From positions 1-64,000 of the forward strand of contig NZ_JAPMLQ010000006.1 of the NCBI RefSeq assembly GCF_026410305.1: a stretch of DNA of 64,000 nt, read 5' to 3'. The notes beneath the pieces are model-generated. The model had not been told where the DNA came from. It made no database searches and worked only from the letters and a program-made list of their open reading frames with translations. Numbering within the stretch: position 1 is the stretch's first letter; every line of letters begins with the position of its first letter. Shown one piece after another: positions 1 to 7,296 of the stretch. This DNA comes from Sulfitobacter sp. F26204. Its GTDB lineage: Bacteria > Pseudomonadota > Alphaproteobacteria > Rhodobacterales > Rhodobacteraceae. The translations under genes and the position numbers were made by a program.

Positions 1-1
1 C

Positions 2-142
2 CAGCGTTGGTCGTTGGATTTTGTCTCCGACGCCTTCGAAGATGGGCAGCGGTTCCGTGTGTTATGCATTGTAGATGACTGCACCCGTGAGGCGCTGGCA
101 ACTGTCGTGGATCGTTCTTTGCCCGGGGATGAGGCATCTGAT
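2..142 (+). pseudogene. IS3-family transposase fragment (integrase core)
   Basis: The frame starting at position 2 encodes a piece typical of IS3-group OrfB transposases. It begins QRWSLDFVSDAF, continues with RVLCIVDDCTREAL, and then loses resemblance after about DRSLPGDEASD. The Asp in SLDFVSD would be the first acidic residue of the DDE catalytic triad. The left part lies outside the window, while the right part is cut off inside the catalytic domain. The fragment therefore cannot be an active transposase unless the break is an assembly artefact. The open frame runs on to a stop at 179-181, but residues after position 142 do not look like transposase. The fragment abuts a truncated aldehyde dehydrogenase gene, which suggests an insertion followed by deletion. 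Family assignment is from remembered motif patterns. Confidence 0.75.
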
Positions 143-159
143 ATACCCAAAGACCTTGC

Positions 160-1041
160 TCAACCCGCCATACATGTCTGACCGGTAGCGCCAAAAATTC
201 CTGCAATCACGCCATTGGCCGCGGCTTCAATGTCGGCGTCTTCGAATACGATGTTCGGTGATTTTCCACCCAGCTCCAGTGTCACACGCGTGAAATTTTC
301 AGCGCCAGCTTGCATCACACGTTTGCCAGTTTCGTCCGATCCGGTGAACGCGAGTTTATTGATGCCCGGATGTTTGGAGAGAGCTGCCCCGGCCTCGGCA
401 CCGCCAGTCACGATGTTGATCACGCCGGGGGGAAAGCCAGCTTCTTCGAACAGTTGAGCAAACCGGAGGGTCGAGGCTGGCGTGTGCTCGGATGGCTTCA
501 CGACAAGCGTGCAACCCGCAGCCAGTGCAGGGGCCAGTTTAAACCCCAACAGCAGAACCGGTGAATTCCAAGGGGTAATTGCACCGACTACACCAATCGG
601 TTCATGGCGCGTGTAAATGTGAAAGTTAGGACGCTCAGAAGGGATGAACTCGCCGCCGATTTTGTCCGCTGCTCCCGCGAAATAGTACAACCACTCTGGA
701 AGATACTTTGCCTGTGCAAGCATTTCCTTATAAAGTTTGCCGTTGTCGGTGCTTTCAACTTGGGCAATTTCTTCTGCGTTCTCTGCAATAAGGTCTCCGA
801 GGCGGCGCATCAGTTTGCCGCGCGCCTGTGCACTCATCGAACCCCATTCGCCATCAAACGCGGATCTGGCTGCCGTCACAGCCGCATCAATATCTTGCGC
901 ACCACCATCAGGCACATTGGCCCAAACCTGGCCAACATATGGGTTTTCGGATGGGAGCACTTTTCCAGATTGAGCCCCAACCCACTCACCACCAATGAGC
1001 ATTTTTAATTCTTCAACTGCGCCTGATCGCTTATCCAGCAT
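160..1041 (-). pseudogene. Aldehyde dehydrogenase, 3'-truncated
   Basis: The 293 codons match the N-terminal three fifths of an NAD(P)-dependent aldehyde dehydrogenase of about 490 residues. Visible motifs are the substrate-channel Asn region (TPWNSPVLL), the cofactor-binding VVKPSEHTP, the glycine motif FTGSDETGK, the catalytic Glu in LELGGKSP and the catalytic Cys in GQTCMAG. Reading frame similarity stops one or two residues after that Cys and a stop follows at once. The missing C-terminal part holds the rest of the catalytic domain and the oligomerisation segment, so the product is almost certainly inactive. The start at 1041 has a good Shine-Dalgarno (GGGAGGA) eight bases upstream. The gene is convergent with the IS3 fragment at the left edge, the probable cause of truncation. 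The LysR gene upstream lies in the same orientation and may once have controlled it. Confidence 0.85.
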
Positions 1042-1234
1042 CGCATTTCCTCCCGTGAAACATCATTTGCGGCAATGTGGCGAAACCAGTTGTTTTGGTG
1101 TCGCGGTTCTTGCCTATTCGAGGTTCATGTTGAGTTTTGCGAAATCAGAAAGAAATAGGTTAATGTGGAAGTTGGATTTTCAATATCGGAAAATGATGGC
1201 CAAAATTTCCCAAAACTTATTGATTTTTGAAACC

Positions 1235-2155
1235 TTAGGGGGCGGTCTTGATCAGGCCTTGCAATTGATCTGAGTGGCGGTTGATGACTGCAACGACATG
1301 GTCTGCAACCACCTTTACGCGCCGAGAAGCGGCAAGGTCACTATGAACCACCAGCCAAATCGGTTGGTCAAGTCCGACATCTTTCTTGACCGCTTTCAGC
1401 CCAGCGTCCGCTGCAATGAAATGTGGCAGAACCGAAAGCCCTAGCCCTGCTTTTGCTGCAGAAACCTGTCCAAGCAGCGAGGTTGTCACAATCGCCGGAG
1501 CATCGCCTTTTAGTTGGCGTTCGATCCATTGGGCAGCAGGTAACATCTGTTGCCGCTCTGACCAGCCGACATATCGATCGCGAGATATTGGGTTGCCAGG
1601 CATTTGAGTTGCCTCCGCATTCGCTTTGGGAGCTTGAGGAAAAGACCGTGATCCATAAAGGCCGTATCCAAGAATACCTATCTGACGCACTGTCAGGTTG
1701 CCACGCTCGGGCCTGACCATGCGCACTGCCAGATCGGCGTCGCGTCGGTGTAGGTTAGACGTCGCAATATCAGTTAGGACTTCAATGCTCAGCCCCGGAT
1801 TGGCTTCCAGCAATTCCGGCAAACTCGGAATGATGAACTGGTTTGCTAGGTTTTCAGCCGTTGCCAGTCTGACATGGCCTGTTGCCTCTGCCTCGAATGC
1901 GGCATCGGCACGGAAACTTTGCGCTGCTTCTTCCAAGGCTTCAGCACGCGGCAGCAATGCCTGTCCTTCGTCGGTCAGTTTGTAGCCAGATTGGTGACGC
2001 ACAAACAAGGGCACACTCAAAGCGTGCTCAAGCCGCTCTATCCGTCGTGAGATTGTGGCAATGCCCACGCCCAGCAGCTTGGCCGCTGCCGTCAACGTGC
2101 CGGTGCGAGCGATGGCTAAAAATGCCGGGGCGTCATCAAGGTTCAAGCGGTCCAT
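1235..2155 (-). CDS. LysR-family transcriptional regulator
   Basis: The protein of 306 residues has an N-terminal winged helix-turn-helix (residues about 3-60, with LTAAAKLLGVGIATISRRIE as the recognition region) followed by a LysR substrate-binding domain of the type that regulates neighbouring oxidoreductases. The frame is open 14 codons further upstream, but the start at 2155 (MDRLNLDD) matches the usual length of the N-terminal helix. It is transcribed away from an aldo/keto reductase gene with about 93 bp between starts, the classic LysR arrangement, so it probably controls that gene and itself. The truncated aldehyde dehydrogenase lies downstream in the same orientation, 193 bp away. 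The effector is unknown. Confidence 0.88.
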   Translation of the reverse strand: MDRLNLDDAPAFLAIARTGTLTAAAKLLGVGIATISRRIERLEHALSVPLFVRHQSGYKLTDEGQALLPRAEALEEAAQSFRADAAFEAEATGHVRLATAENLANQFIIPSLPELLEANPGLSIEVLTDIATSNLHRRDADLAVRMVRPERGNLTVRQIGILGYGLYGSRSFPQAPKANAEATQMPGNPISRDRYVGWSERQQMLPAAQWIERQLKGDAPAIVTTSLLGQVSAAKAGLGLSVLPHFIAADAGLKAVKKDVGLDQPIWLVVHSDLAASRRVKVVADHVVAVINRHSDQLQGLIKTAP

Positions 2156-2248
2156 AGGGGTTCCATATACGGAAACCAGACTTCCACATCCAGCCATTTA
2201 TCTTTCGTTTGCGGAAATGCGAGTTAGGTCTTTGAAATGGAGAACAAA
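2156..2248. promoter_or_regulatory. Divergent promoter region, LysR / aldo-keto reductase
   Basis: This 93-bp spacer separates two divergent starts and must hold both promoters. It contains a partial dyad TTCGTTTGCGGAA near 2203-2215 that could be part of a LysR-type site, but no clean T-N11-A palindrome stands out. The aldo/keto reductase start at 2249 is preceded by GGAG at 2239-2242. Assignment rests on gene orientation rather than a recognised motif. Confidence 0.4.
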
Positions 2249-3232
2249 ATGCAGAACAGAACTCTTTCGCCAGACCTGACGGTAAGCGCCATTGGCCTTG
2301 GCTGTATGGGCATGAGTGAATTCTATGGCCCGCGCAACGATGACGAATCTCTAGAAGTTTTGCACCGAGCTGTTGATTTGGGCATCACCTTTTTCGATTC
2401 CGCTGACATGTATGGATCGGGTCACAACGAAGAGCTATTGGCAAGGTTTTTGGGACAAACCGATGCCAAACCCACAATCGCGACCAAATTCGGCATCAGA
2501 CGCGATCCGGGCGAATATGCCCGTTCATTGGACAATAGCCCGACTTACGCGCGCGCTGCCTGTGAGGCTTCGCTGAAGCGATTGAAGCTGGATCACATTG
2601 ATCTTTATTATGTACACCGCCTTGATCAGAGCCGACCGGTCGAAGATGTGATGGGAGAGCTTTCGCGTTTGGTTGAAGAAGGGAAGATTGGCCATATCGG
2701 CCTGTGCGAGGTGAGTGCAGAAACCTTGCAGCGCGCCCATGCGGTTCACCCTGTATCTGCCCTGCAAACCGAGTATTCATTGTGGAGCAGAGATGTCGAA
2801 GACAGCATCCTGCCGATGTGCAAAAAACTCGGGATTGGGTTTGTCCCTTACTCTCCACTCGGGCGCGGTTTCTTGACCGGGACATTTGATAAATCGACCG
2901 AATTTGAGGGTGGTGACTTCAGGGTCGGGCTGCCACGGTTCGCACCAAACAATATAGAACAGAATCGTGGGATGGTTCAGGTCCTGCGAGAAATGGCGCG
3001 AGACAAAGATTGCACACTGGCACAGCTCGCGCTCGCTTGGGTTTTGTCAAAAGGTGACAATATCATACCCATCCCAGGCACGCGACGTGTAAAGTATCTA
3101 GAAGAGAACGCGGCATCGATCAGTGTTAACCTATCCCAGACTGAGATTAGGCGATTGGAAGACACATTGGAGAATGTCGAAGTGCACGGGCAACGTTATA
3201 CCGAAGAAGGTATGAAGGGCGTAAACGCATGA
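2249..3232 (+). CDS. Aldo/keto reductase
   Basis: The 327-residue protein is an NADPH-dependent aldo/keto reductase with a TIM-barrel fold, of the group that includes YajO/IolS and AKR13 enzymes. The catalytic tetrad is visible: Asp50 and Tyr55 in FDSADMYG, Lys80 in ATKFG and His123 in YYVHRLD. The C-terminal [16 protein letters not shown] segment is the family's NADP phosphate-binding region. I chose the ATG at 2249 over 2237 because GGAG lies six bases ahead of it. The stop overlaps the next gene by four bases (ATGA), so the two are translationally coupled. Substrate is unknown. With a carboxymuconolactone decarboxylase-like partner and an aldehyde dehydrogenase remnant nearby, detoxification or catabolism of a reactive carbonyl is plausible. 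Confidence 0.9.
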   Translation: MQNRTLSPDLTVSAIGLGCMGMSEFYGPRNDDESLEVLHRAVDLGITFFDSADMYGSGHNEELLARFLGQTDAKPTIATKFGIRRDPGEYARSLDNSPTYARAACEASLKRLKLDHIDLYYVHRLDQSRPVEDVMGELSRLVEEGKIGHIGLCEVSAETLQRAHAVHPVSALQTEYSLWSRDVEDSILPMCKKLGIGFVPYSPLGRGFLTGTFDKSTEFEGGDFRVGLPRFAPNNIEQNRGMVQVLREMARDKDCTLAQLALAWVLSKGDNIIPIPGTRRVKYLEENAASISVNLSQTEIRRLEDTLENVEVHGQRYTEEGMKGVNA

Positions 3233-3630
3233 ACCATTCCGTTGGGTCTACGCGCCGCACGGCTGCTTTGCAGGTTCTCGAACAACTTGAAGCTGGGGCA
3301 CCGGATAAAGTTGCGCAAAACCTGGATGAAGTCGCACCAGAGTTGGTCGAAATTGTCCTGGGTTTTGCTTTCGCTGATGTCCTGTCGCGGCCTGACTTGG
3401 ACCTTGCGTCGCGCGAAATGTGTACTGTCGCAGCGCTAACCGCTATGGGAACAGCCAGCGGGCAGTTGGAGTTTCACATTCGTGCTGCGATGAATGTGGG
3501 GGTGACAAAAGAACAAATCATCGAAATCATTCTCCAAATGGCAGTTTACGCGGGAGTCCCGGCATGCATGAACGGAATTGCAGCCGCCAAGCGCGCATTT
3601 GCTATCGTAGACAATAAAACACAGGCCTAG
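3229..3630 (+). CDS. Carboxymuconolactone decarboxylase-like (AhpD-fold) protein
   Basis: The 133-residue protein has the all-helical CMD/AhpD fold signature: [14 protein letters not shown], then [37 protein letters not shown]. Family members are either gamma-carboxymuconolactone decarboxylases or peroxiredoxin-like AhpD proteins. The AhpD CxxC redox pair is not present; there is one Cys in the first motif and another near the end of the second. This favours a decarboxylase-like or uncharacterised role over alkylhydroperoxidase activity. It overlaps the aldo/keto reductase stop by four bases and is presumably co-expressed with it under the divergent LysR protein. A true decarboxylase in the protocatechuate pathway would normally sit with pca genes, which are absent here. 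Confidence 0.85.
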   Translation: MNHSVGSTRRTAALQVLEQLEAGAPDKVAQNLDEVAPELVEIVLGFAFADVLSRPDLDLASREMCTVAALTAMGTASGQLEFHIRAAMNVGVTKEQIIEIILQMAVYAGVPACMNGIAAAKRAFAIVDNKTQA

Positions 3631-3816
3631 CAATCTTCTAGTCTGTTGATCAAAAAAACCTGTGGAACATGTGATTGCAGCGCCAATGATATAGAACTGA
3701 GCGACTTTAGCGGAAAATACCCAACAAAATATCACTGGACGATCACTAGACTTGATTATTCGGCCGTGAACACCGCACTTATCAATATTATAACCTTGAT
3801 GGGCGCGGAGGTCCAA

Positions 3817-4458
3817 TTGGGATCTGCAGTTAATAGAAACGGTGGTGGAATACTCTTTGCTGCTCTAATTGCTCTATTTTCGCCGCAAATGGCGAAAGCC
3901 TATCAGGTCGACTGCGCCATTCTGCTTTGCCTGGCTGGTGGGTGGCCTGCGTCAGTAGAATGCGCTCATGCCCGTGCCGTGTTCATCCGTCGGATCACGC
4001 CCTGGCCGATTGAGCCGCCGTTGCAAATCTGGCGTTGTCCGATGGGTGTTTCTCAGCGTGCGCCTTTACAAAGTACGGCCCCGAAAATTTTGGAGGCCAG
4101 CAACCAAACAGGTCAGGCGCTAGGCCAAGTCATTTTGGCACAGGTGGTCGAAGGCGGAGCCGATATCGACATCAGTGGCTTGGAATTCGACTTCGTACGC
4201 TCGATCCGCGTTTGGGATGTGCGGCATTACAGCCACCGTGAACGCGGTCGCGACGATGATTGCTCTGAAAGTTACAACATGCGCCTCGGGACCTACGGCA
4301 CGCAGGGCGAATTCGGCTGGCAGCGCACGACACCAGCGGCCGCTCCTCAATGGGTCCTGCCGTCACGGCGCTGTTCGTCATCGAATTGGCGGCGTGGAGT
4401 AGGTGTCGAATGGGTAGATCATGAGGGCAACCACGGATATGAGTGGGTGGCCTACTAA
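3817..4458 (+). CDS. Predicted secreted Cys-containing protein of unknown function
   Basis: I do not recognise a named family. The protein has a hydrophobic signal segment (ILFAALIALFSPQMAKA, then AYQVDC), so export is likely. The mature part begins with a Cys-containing section (VDCAILLCLAGG, then a Cys shortly after, IRRITPWPIEPPL, WRCPMG) and ends with a Tyr/Trp-rich tail (GVGVEWVDHEGNHGYEWVAY). The TTG at 3817 is my preferred start because GGAGG (3807-3811) stands five bases before it. An in-frame ATG at 3799 lacks a ribosome binding site, and the frame is open back to 3646. It gives about 213 residues with a compact signal peptide. Similar short secreted proteins occur in my memory on alphaproteobacterial plasmids and integrative elements, unverified. 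Its position between cargo genes and an integrase module suggests element-borne DNA. Confidence 0.6.
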   Translation: MGSAVNRNGGGILFAALIALFSPQMAKAYQVDCAILLCLAGGWPASVECAHARAVFIRRITPWPIEPPLQIWRCPMGVSQRAPLQSTAPKILEASNQTGQALGQVILAQVVEGGADIDISGLEFDFVRSIRVWDVRHYSHRERGRDDDCSESYNMRLGTYGTQGEFGWQRTTPAAAPQWVLPSRRCSSSNWRRGVGVEWVDHEGNHGYEWVAY

Positions 4459-4460
4459 GG

Positions 4461-4775
4461 CTATTCGCCGATGTCCTTCATACGTTCCGCGATATCGCCC
4501 GCAATGCGCTCATACAGGGCGGCCTGCTTGTCTCGAGGTGTCCCAGGCTTTGGGTTTCTCCGGCGGATGCGCTTGGCGAGCCAGAAGAGCAACCGCGCGG
4601 CGGGATCTTCTAATTTTTCCGGCACAGGGGCTGGATAGTTTTCTTCGAGGAGGGCAACGACCTCAGCATTCATGCTGCGGTGGTTGGCTTCGGCCGCGAG
4701 GCGAATCCGATCGCGCAGGCCGTCGGGGAGCCGCACGATGAATTTCTCCTGATTTTGAGAGCTTTGTTCTGGCAT
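4461..4775 (-). CDS. Arc-like ribbon-helix-helix DNA-binding protein
   Basis: The 104-residue protein carries an Arc/Mnt-type ribbon-helix-helix domain at residues about 9-45: the beta strand KFIVRLP, helix A (GLRDRIRLAAEANH) and helix B (RSMNAEVVALLEENY). The C-terminal 60 residues are basic and probably helical (RLLFWLAKRIRRRN and a later coil). The start at 4775 is internal to a longer open frame. It is favoured because the RHH domain begins shortly after it and the TGGCA/TGCCA operator cluster lies directly upstream, overlapping the start codon. It is divergent from a second RHH gene. This arrangement resembles the Arc/Mnt immunity switch of phage P22, suggesting control of the integrase module. 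Repressor function is inferred from family. Confidence 0.8.
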   Translation of the reverse strand: MPEQSSQNQEKFIVRLPDGLRDRIRLAAEANHRSMNAEVVALLEENYPAPVPEKLEDPAARLLFWLAKRIRRRNPKPGTPRDKQAALYERIAGDIAERMKDIGE

Positions 4776-4829
4776 AGTGGCACTGTGCCATAAATTTGAA
4801 TTGACGCAATAATGGCTAAATGCCACTAT
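4774..4829. promoter_or_regulatory. Candidate RHH operator cluster (inverted repeats)
   Basis: ATAGTGGCA (4774-4782) is repeated in inverted orientation as TGCCACTAT (4821-4829), 9 of 9 bases. A tight palindrome TGGCACTGTGCCA occupies 4778-4790, and another TGGCA lies at 4770-4774. Arc/Mnt-type repressors bind such short dyads as tandem dimers. The left site covers the start codon of the leftward RHH gene. The right site overlaps a weak -10 candidate 17 bases after TTGACG (4801-4806), which would serve the rightward RHH gene. The repeat is directly visible; its function is inferred. Confidence 0.6.
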
Positions 4830-4859
4830 TGGGGTGTGATTTCAATCTGGAGGCGTTTC

Positions 4860-5054
4860 ATGAACAATCGTAAACCAATGCAGCTTCGGCTTCCACAAGA
4901 GCTAAAGGAGTGGATCAAGGCGGAGTCCGATCGAAATGGTAACTCTCAAAACTCTGAAGTAATCCGCGCAATTCGAGCGGCGAAGGACAGGCGTTCCGGC
5001 CCTGGTGTGATTGGAAATATCACTATGGATCAGGGCGATAATGCGCGTTGTTAA
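4860..5054 (+). CDS. Small Arc-like ribbon-helix-helix protein
   Basis: The 64-residue product is almost entirely an RHH domain: strand PMQLRLP, helix A (QELKEWIKAESDRNG) and helix B (SQNSEVIRAIRAAKDR), followed by a short polar tail. The start at 4860 is preceded by TGGAGG at 4848-4853, seven bases away. It is divergent from the 104-residue RHH gene and shares the operator cluster between them. It is followed 24 bp later by a 63-codon gene coupled to the integrase, so it is probably the first gene of an integrase operon. It could be a repressor, or an excisionase-like directionality factor, since some of these are small DNA-bending proteins. Confidence 0.78.
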   Translation: MNNRKPMQLRLPQELKEWIKAESDRNGNSQNSEVIRAIRAAKDRRSGPGVIGNITMDQGDNARC

Positions 5055-5078
5055 CTGTGTGAGAGGGGTGTCGATACC

Positions 5079-5270
5079 ATGACCAAAACAAGTGTGCAGA
5101 CGAAGGCAAAGCAAGCGGCCTCGGCTTTTATCCGCGAGGCGCGGGAGGCAGGATGGCAGCGTGCGAAGTTCGAGATCAAGCCCGATGGCAGCGTCATCGT
5201 CGATGCCAACATGGTCGCGCCGGAGGCAGCTGACGACTTCCTCAATGGTGATTTGAGAATGGGCGAATGA
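5079..5270 (+). CDS. Small protein coupled to the integrase gene
   Basis: The 63-residue protein has no family I recognise. It has a Lys/Ala-rich helical first half (KAKQAASAFIREAREAGW) and a second part that looks like a small beta segment (RAKFEIKPDGSVIVDANMV) ending in acidic residues. A strong GAGAGGGG ribosome binding site stands ahead of the ATG. The stop overlaps the integrase start by four bases (ATGA), so the two proteins are translationally coupled. Short genes directly upstream of integrases with the motif order helix plus KFEIxPDG are common in alphaproteobacterial integrative elements, from memory. A recombination directionality or accessory role is inferred from position only. 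Confidence 0.7.
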   Translation: MTKTSVQTKAKQAASAFIREAREAGWQRAKFEIKPDGSVIVDANMVAPEAADDFLNGDLRMGE

Positions 5271-6298
5271 CTCGCAAGAGCCTGCCAAAATACGTCTACA
5301 ATGACAGGGGTTACCTACGGTTCATCCGGCGATCGCGCGGCATCTCCGTTATGATGCACGAGGAAGCGGGCACGCCGGAATTTTGGGATCACTACAATCG
5401 CCTGTTGAAGGGAAAACCAGCGCCAGCGCCGGTGAAGCGAAATTTCGAAGCACTGATCCTCAGCTATTATGAGAGCGATGCCTACAAGAAGTTGAAGCCC
5501 CGCACGAGATCCGACTATCGGAGGTACATCAGCCACATTCGTGAAATCTGGGCCGAGAAAGACCCAGCGAGGATCGAAACCCATCACATTTATGAATTGC
5601 ACCGGGCAAATGCGGATCATTGGCGGCAAGCCAACTATCTTGTCCAGGTCATGGTCGTCTTGATGAATCACGCCCGGTTGATCGGCTTCATCAAGAAAGA
5701 GCACGGCAATCCGGCGAAGGGTATTCCGCTTTTCAAGCAGCAAAGCGAAGGTTGGGAACCGTGGCCAGACGATGTTCGCGCTGAGTTCGAAGCGCTGGCT
5801 TCAAAACGGGCACGGCTGATCTACGAGCTTTGCGTTGGCACAGGCCAACGTATTGGCGATGTCGTGAAGATGAAGTGGGAGCACTTTTCCGATGAAGGTT
5901 TCGATTTCACACAGGGCAAGACCGACAAACCGCTTTGGATCCCTTTGACAGACCGGCTCAGAGAGCATCTGAACGTCAGCGAGCGTGGTGAGGGCACGGT
6001 CGTAACCAATACCAAAGGGCAGCCCATCAGTTATCGTATCGTTGCCGAAGAAATGCGTGCGATCAAAAGGAAGATGAAACACGAAAAGGCTGGTTATTAC
6101 AAAACCCACGGTCTGCGGAAGAATGCGACGATCGAGCTCTACTTGGCAGGGTGTGATGACGAAATGGTCAAGGCTGTCACCGGTCACTCAGGCGTTGAGA
6201 TGCTCAAAAATTACGGTGGGCCGATCCGGCAAAGGGAACTGGCGAAGCGCGCTCAAGAGGCAAGAAATCAAATGGAAAGAAGCAAGACCGAAACGTGA
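5267..6298 (+). CDS. Tyrosine recombinase / site-specific integrase
   Basis: The 343-residue protein is a tyrosine recombinase. Residues about 55-150 form the SAM-like core-binding domain and about 165-320 the catalytic domain. Catalytic residues are visible: Arg195 (GTGQRIGDVV), a hairpin Lys around 218-221 (GKTDKPLWI), His281 and Arg284 (HGLRKNA), His307 (TGHSG) and nucleophile Tyr316 (LKNYGG). All five expected positions are present, so it should be active. It points toward tRNA-Cys, whose 3' end begins 68 bp after the stop, the standard geometry for tRNA-targeting integrases. The upstream 63-codon gene overlaps it. Regulation is probably by the RHH proteins. It may mobilise the accessory DNA to its left. 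Confidence 0.95.
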   Translation: MTRKSLPKYVYNDRGYLRFIRRSRGISVMMHEEAGTPEFWDHYNRLLKGKPAPAPVKRNFEALILSYYESDAYKKLKPRTRSDYRRYISHIREIWAEKDPARIETHHIYELHRANADHWRQANYLVQVMVVLMNHARLIGFIKKEHGNPAKGIPLFKQQSEGWEPWPDDVRAEFEALASKRARLIYELCVGTGQRIGDVVKMKWEHFSDEGFDFTQGKTDKPLWIPLTDRLREHLNVSERGEGTVVTNTKGQPISYRIVAEEMRAIKRKMKHEKAGYYKTHGLRKNATIELYLAGCDDEMVKAVTGHSGVEMLKNYGGPIRQRELAKRAQEARNQMERSKTET

Positions 6299-6366
6299 AA
6301 GTTTCAACGGTTGTTTCAAAAATGGCAGTGAAGGAGAGGAAGGATGACGCAAGTCATTGAAAATAT

Positions 6367-6440
6367 TGGAGGCGAGTACCGGAATCGAACCGGTGTACAC
6401 GGATTTGCAATCCGCTGCGTAACCACTCCGCCAACTCGCC
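6367..6440 (-). tRNA. tRNA-Cys (GCA anticodon)
   Basis: On the minus strand the sequence folds as a complete cloverleaf. The acceptor stem GGCGAGT/ACTCGCC pairs perfectly, the anticodon loop is TTGCAAA with GCA at its centre on a CGGAT/ATCCG stem, and the T arm contains GGTTCGATTCC. The 3' CCA is encoded (TGG on the plus strand at 6367-6369). The 3' end faces the integrase gene, so this gene is the likely chromosomal attachment site, with the crossover in its 3' half. The tRNA remains intact, as expected when the element restores the 3' end. Confidence 0.95.
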
Positions 6441-6584
6441 GACCGGTGGTTTTTGCTTGCTATATGATCCCCTTTCCCGCTGCAAGCCGGATGATGCGAT
6501 AAACTGCACCAAGAGGGCGTTGCTGAGGGTCGCGTGATGTGGCACATCTGGGGGATTAGAATCTGAACGGATGAGTCTAGCCAA

Positions 6585-7238
6585 ATGAATGATTTCACCG
6601 CCCGACGCATAATGATGGTTGATACGCAGGTGCGCCCGTCCGATGTGACCAAATTTCCGATCATCGATGCAATGCTTACCGTACCGCGCGAAGAATTCGT
6701 GCCCGCGGCCAAACGCGAAACGGCGTATATGGGCGAAAACATTGATCTGGGGCAGGGGCGCATTTTGCTTGAGCCGCGCACATTGGCAAAGATGCTCGAC
6801 GTTTTGGCCATTTCAAATACCGAACTGGTGCTCGATATCGGCTGTGCCATGGGCTACTCTGCCGCGGTGATCGCCCATATGGCAGAGGCGGTCGTCGCCG
6901 TCGAGGAAGACGAGGCCATGGCCGTAGAAGCGCAGGAAGCCCTGGTGCATGCAGGCGCAGACAATGTTGTGGTGCATACCGGTCCTCTGGCCGAAGGTGC
7001 GCCCGAACATGGTCCCTATGATGTGATCGTGATCGAAGGGGGCGTCAGCGAGGTACCGGAAAAGGTTGTGGACCAGCTCAAGGATGGGGGCAGGATCGCG
7101 GCACTCTTTATGCAGGGAGAACTGGGCGAAGTCCGTGTCGGTTATAAACGCGGTGGGGAGGTCAGTTGGCGCATGGCCTTTAATGCGGCGGCACCGGTTC
7201 TGGAGGGGTTCCAGCGCGAGAGTGCTTTTGTCCTTTGA
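6585..7238 (+). CDS. PIMT-like methyltransferase
   Basis: The 217-residue protein belongs to the protein-L-isoaspartate O-methyltransferase family, SAM-dependent enzymes that repair damaged Asp/Asn residues. SAM motif I is [11 protein letters not shown] at about residues 82-92, followed by AVVAVEED and later YDVIVIEGG. The region that in true PIMTs reads roughly GQGxTISQP is here GQGRILLEP, so the conserved Ser is missing. Repair activity is therefore doubtful and the protein may be a divergent paralogue. The gene lies 58 bp before tolC. From memory this pairing recurs in rhodobacters, hinting at a shared transcript. The tRNA-Cys gene is upstream on the other strand, 144 bp away. Confidence 0.85.
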   Translation: MNDFTARRIMMVDTQVRPSDVTKFPIIDAMLTVPREEFVPAAKRETAYMGENIDLGQGRILLEPRTLAKMLDVLAISNTELVLDIGCAMGYSAAVIAHMAEAVVAVEEDEAMAVEAQEALVHAGADNVVVHTGPLAEGAPEHGPYDVIVIEGGVSEVPEKVVDQLKDGGRIAALFMQGELGEVRVGYKRGGEVSWRMAFNAAAPVLEGFQRESAFVL

Positions 7239-7296
7239 CGTTTTGAGGTCTGCGCGACGCAGGCAGTGGTGTAATAACAAAGAGGTCACGAGACCC

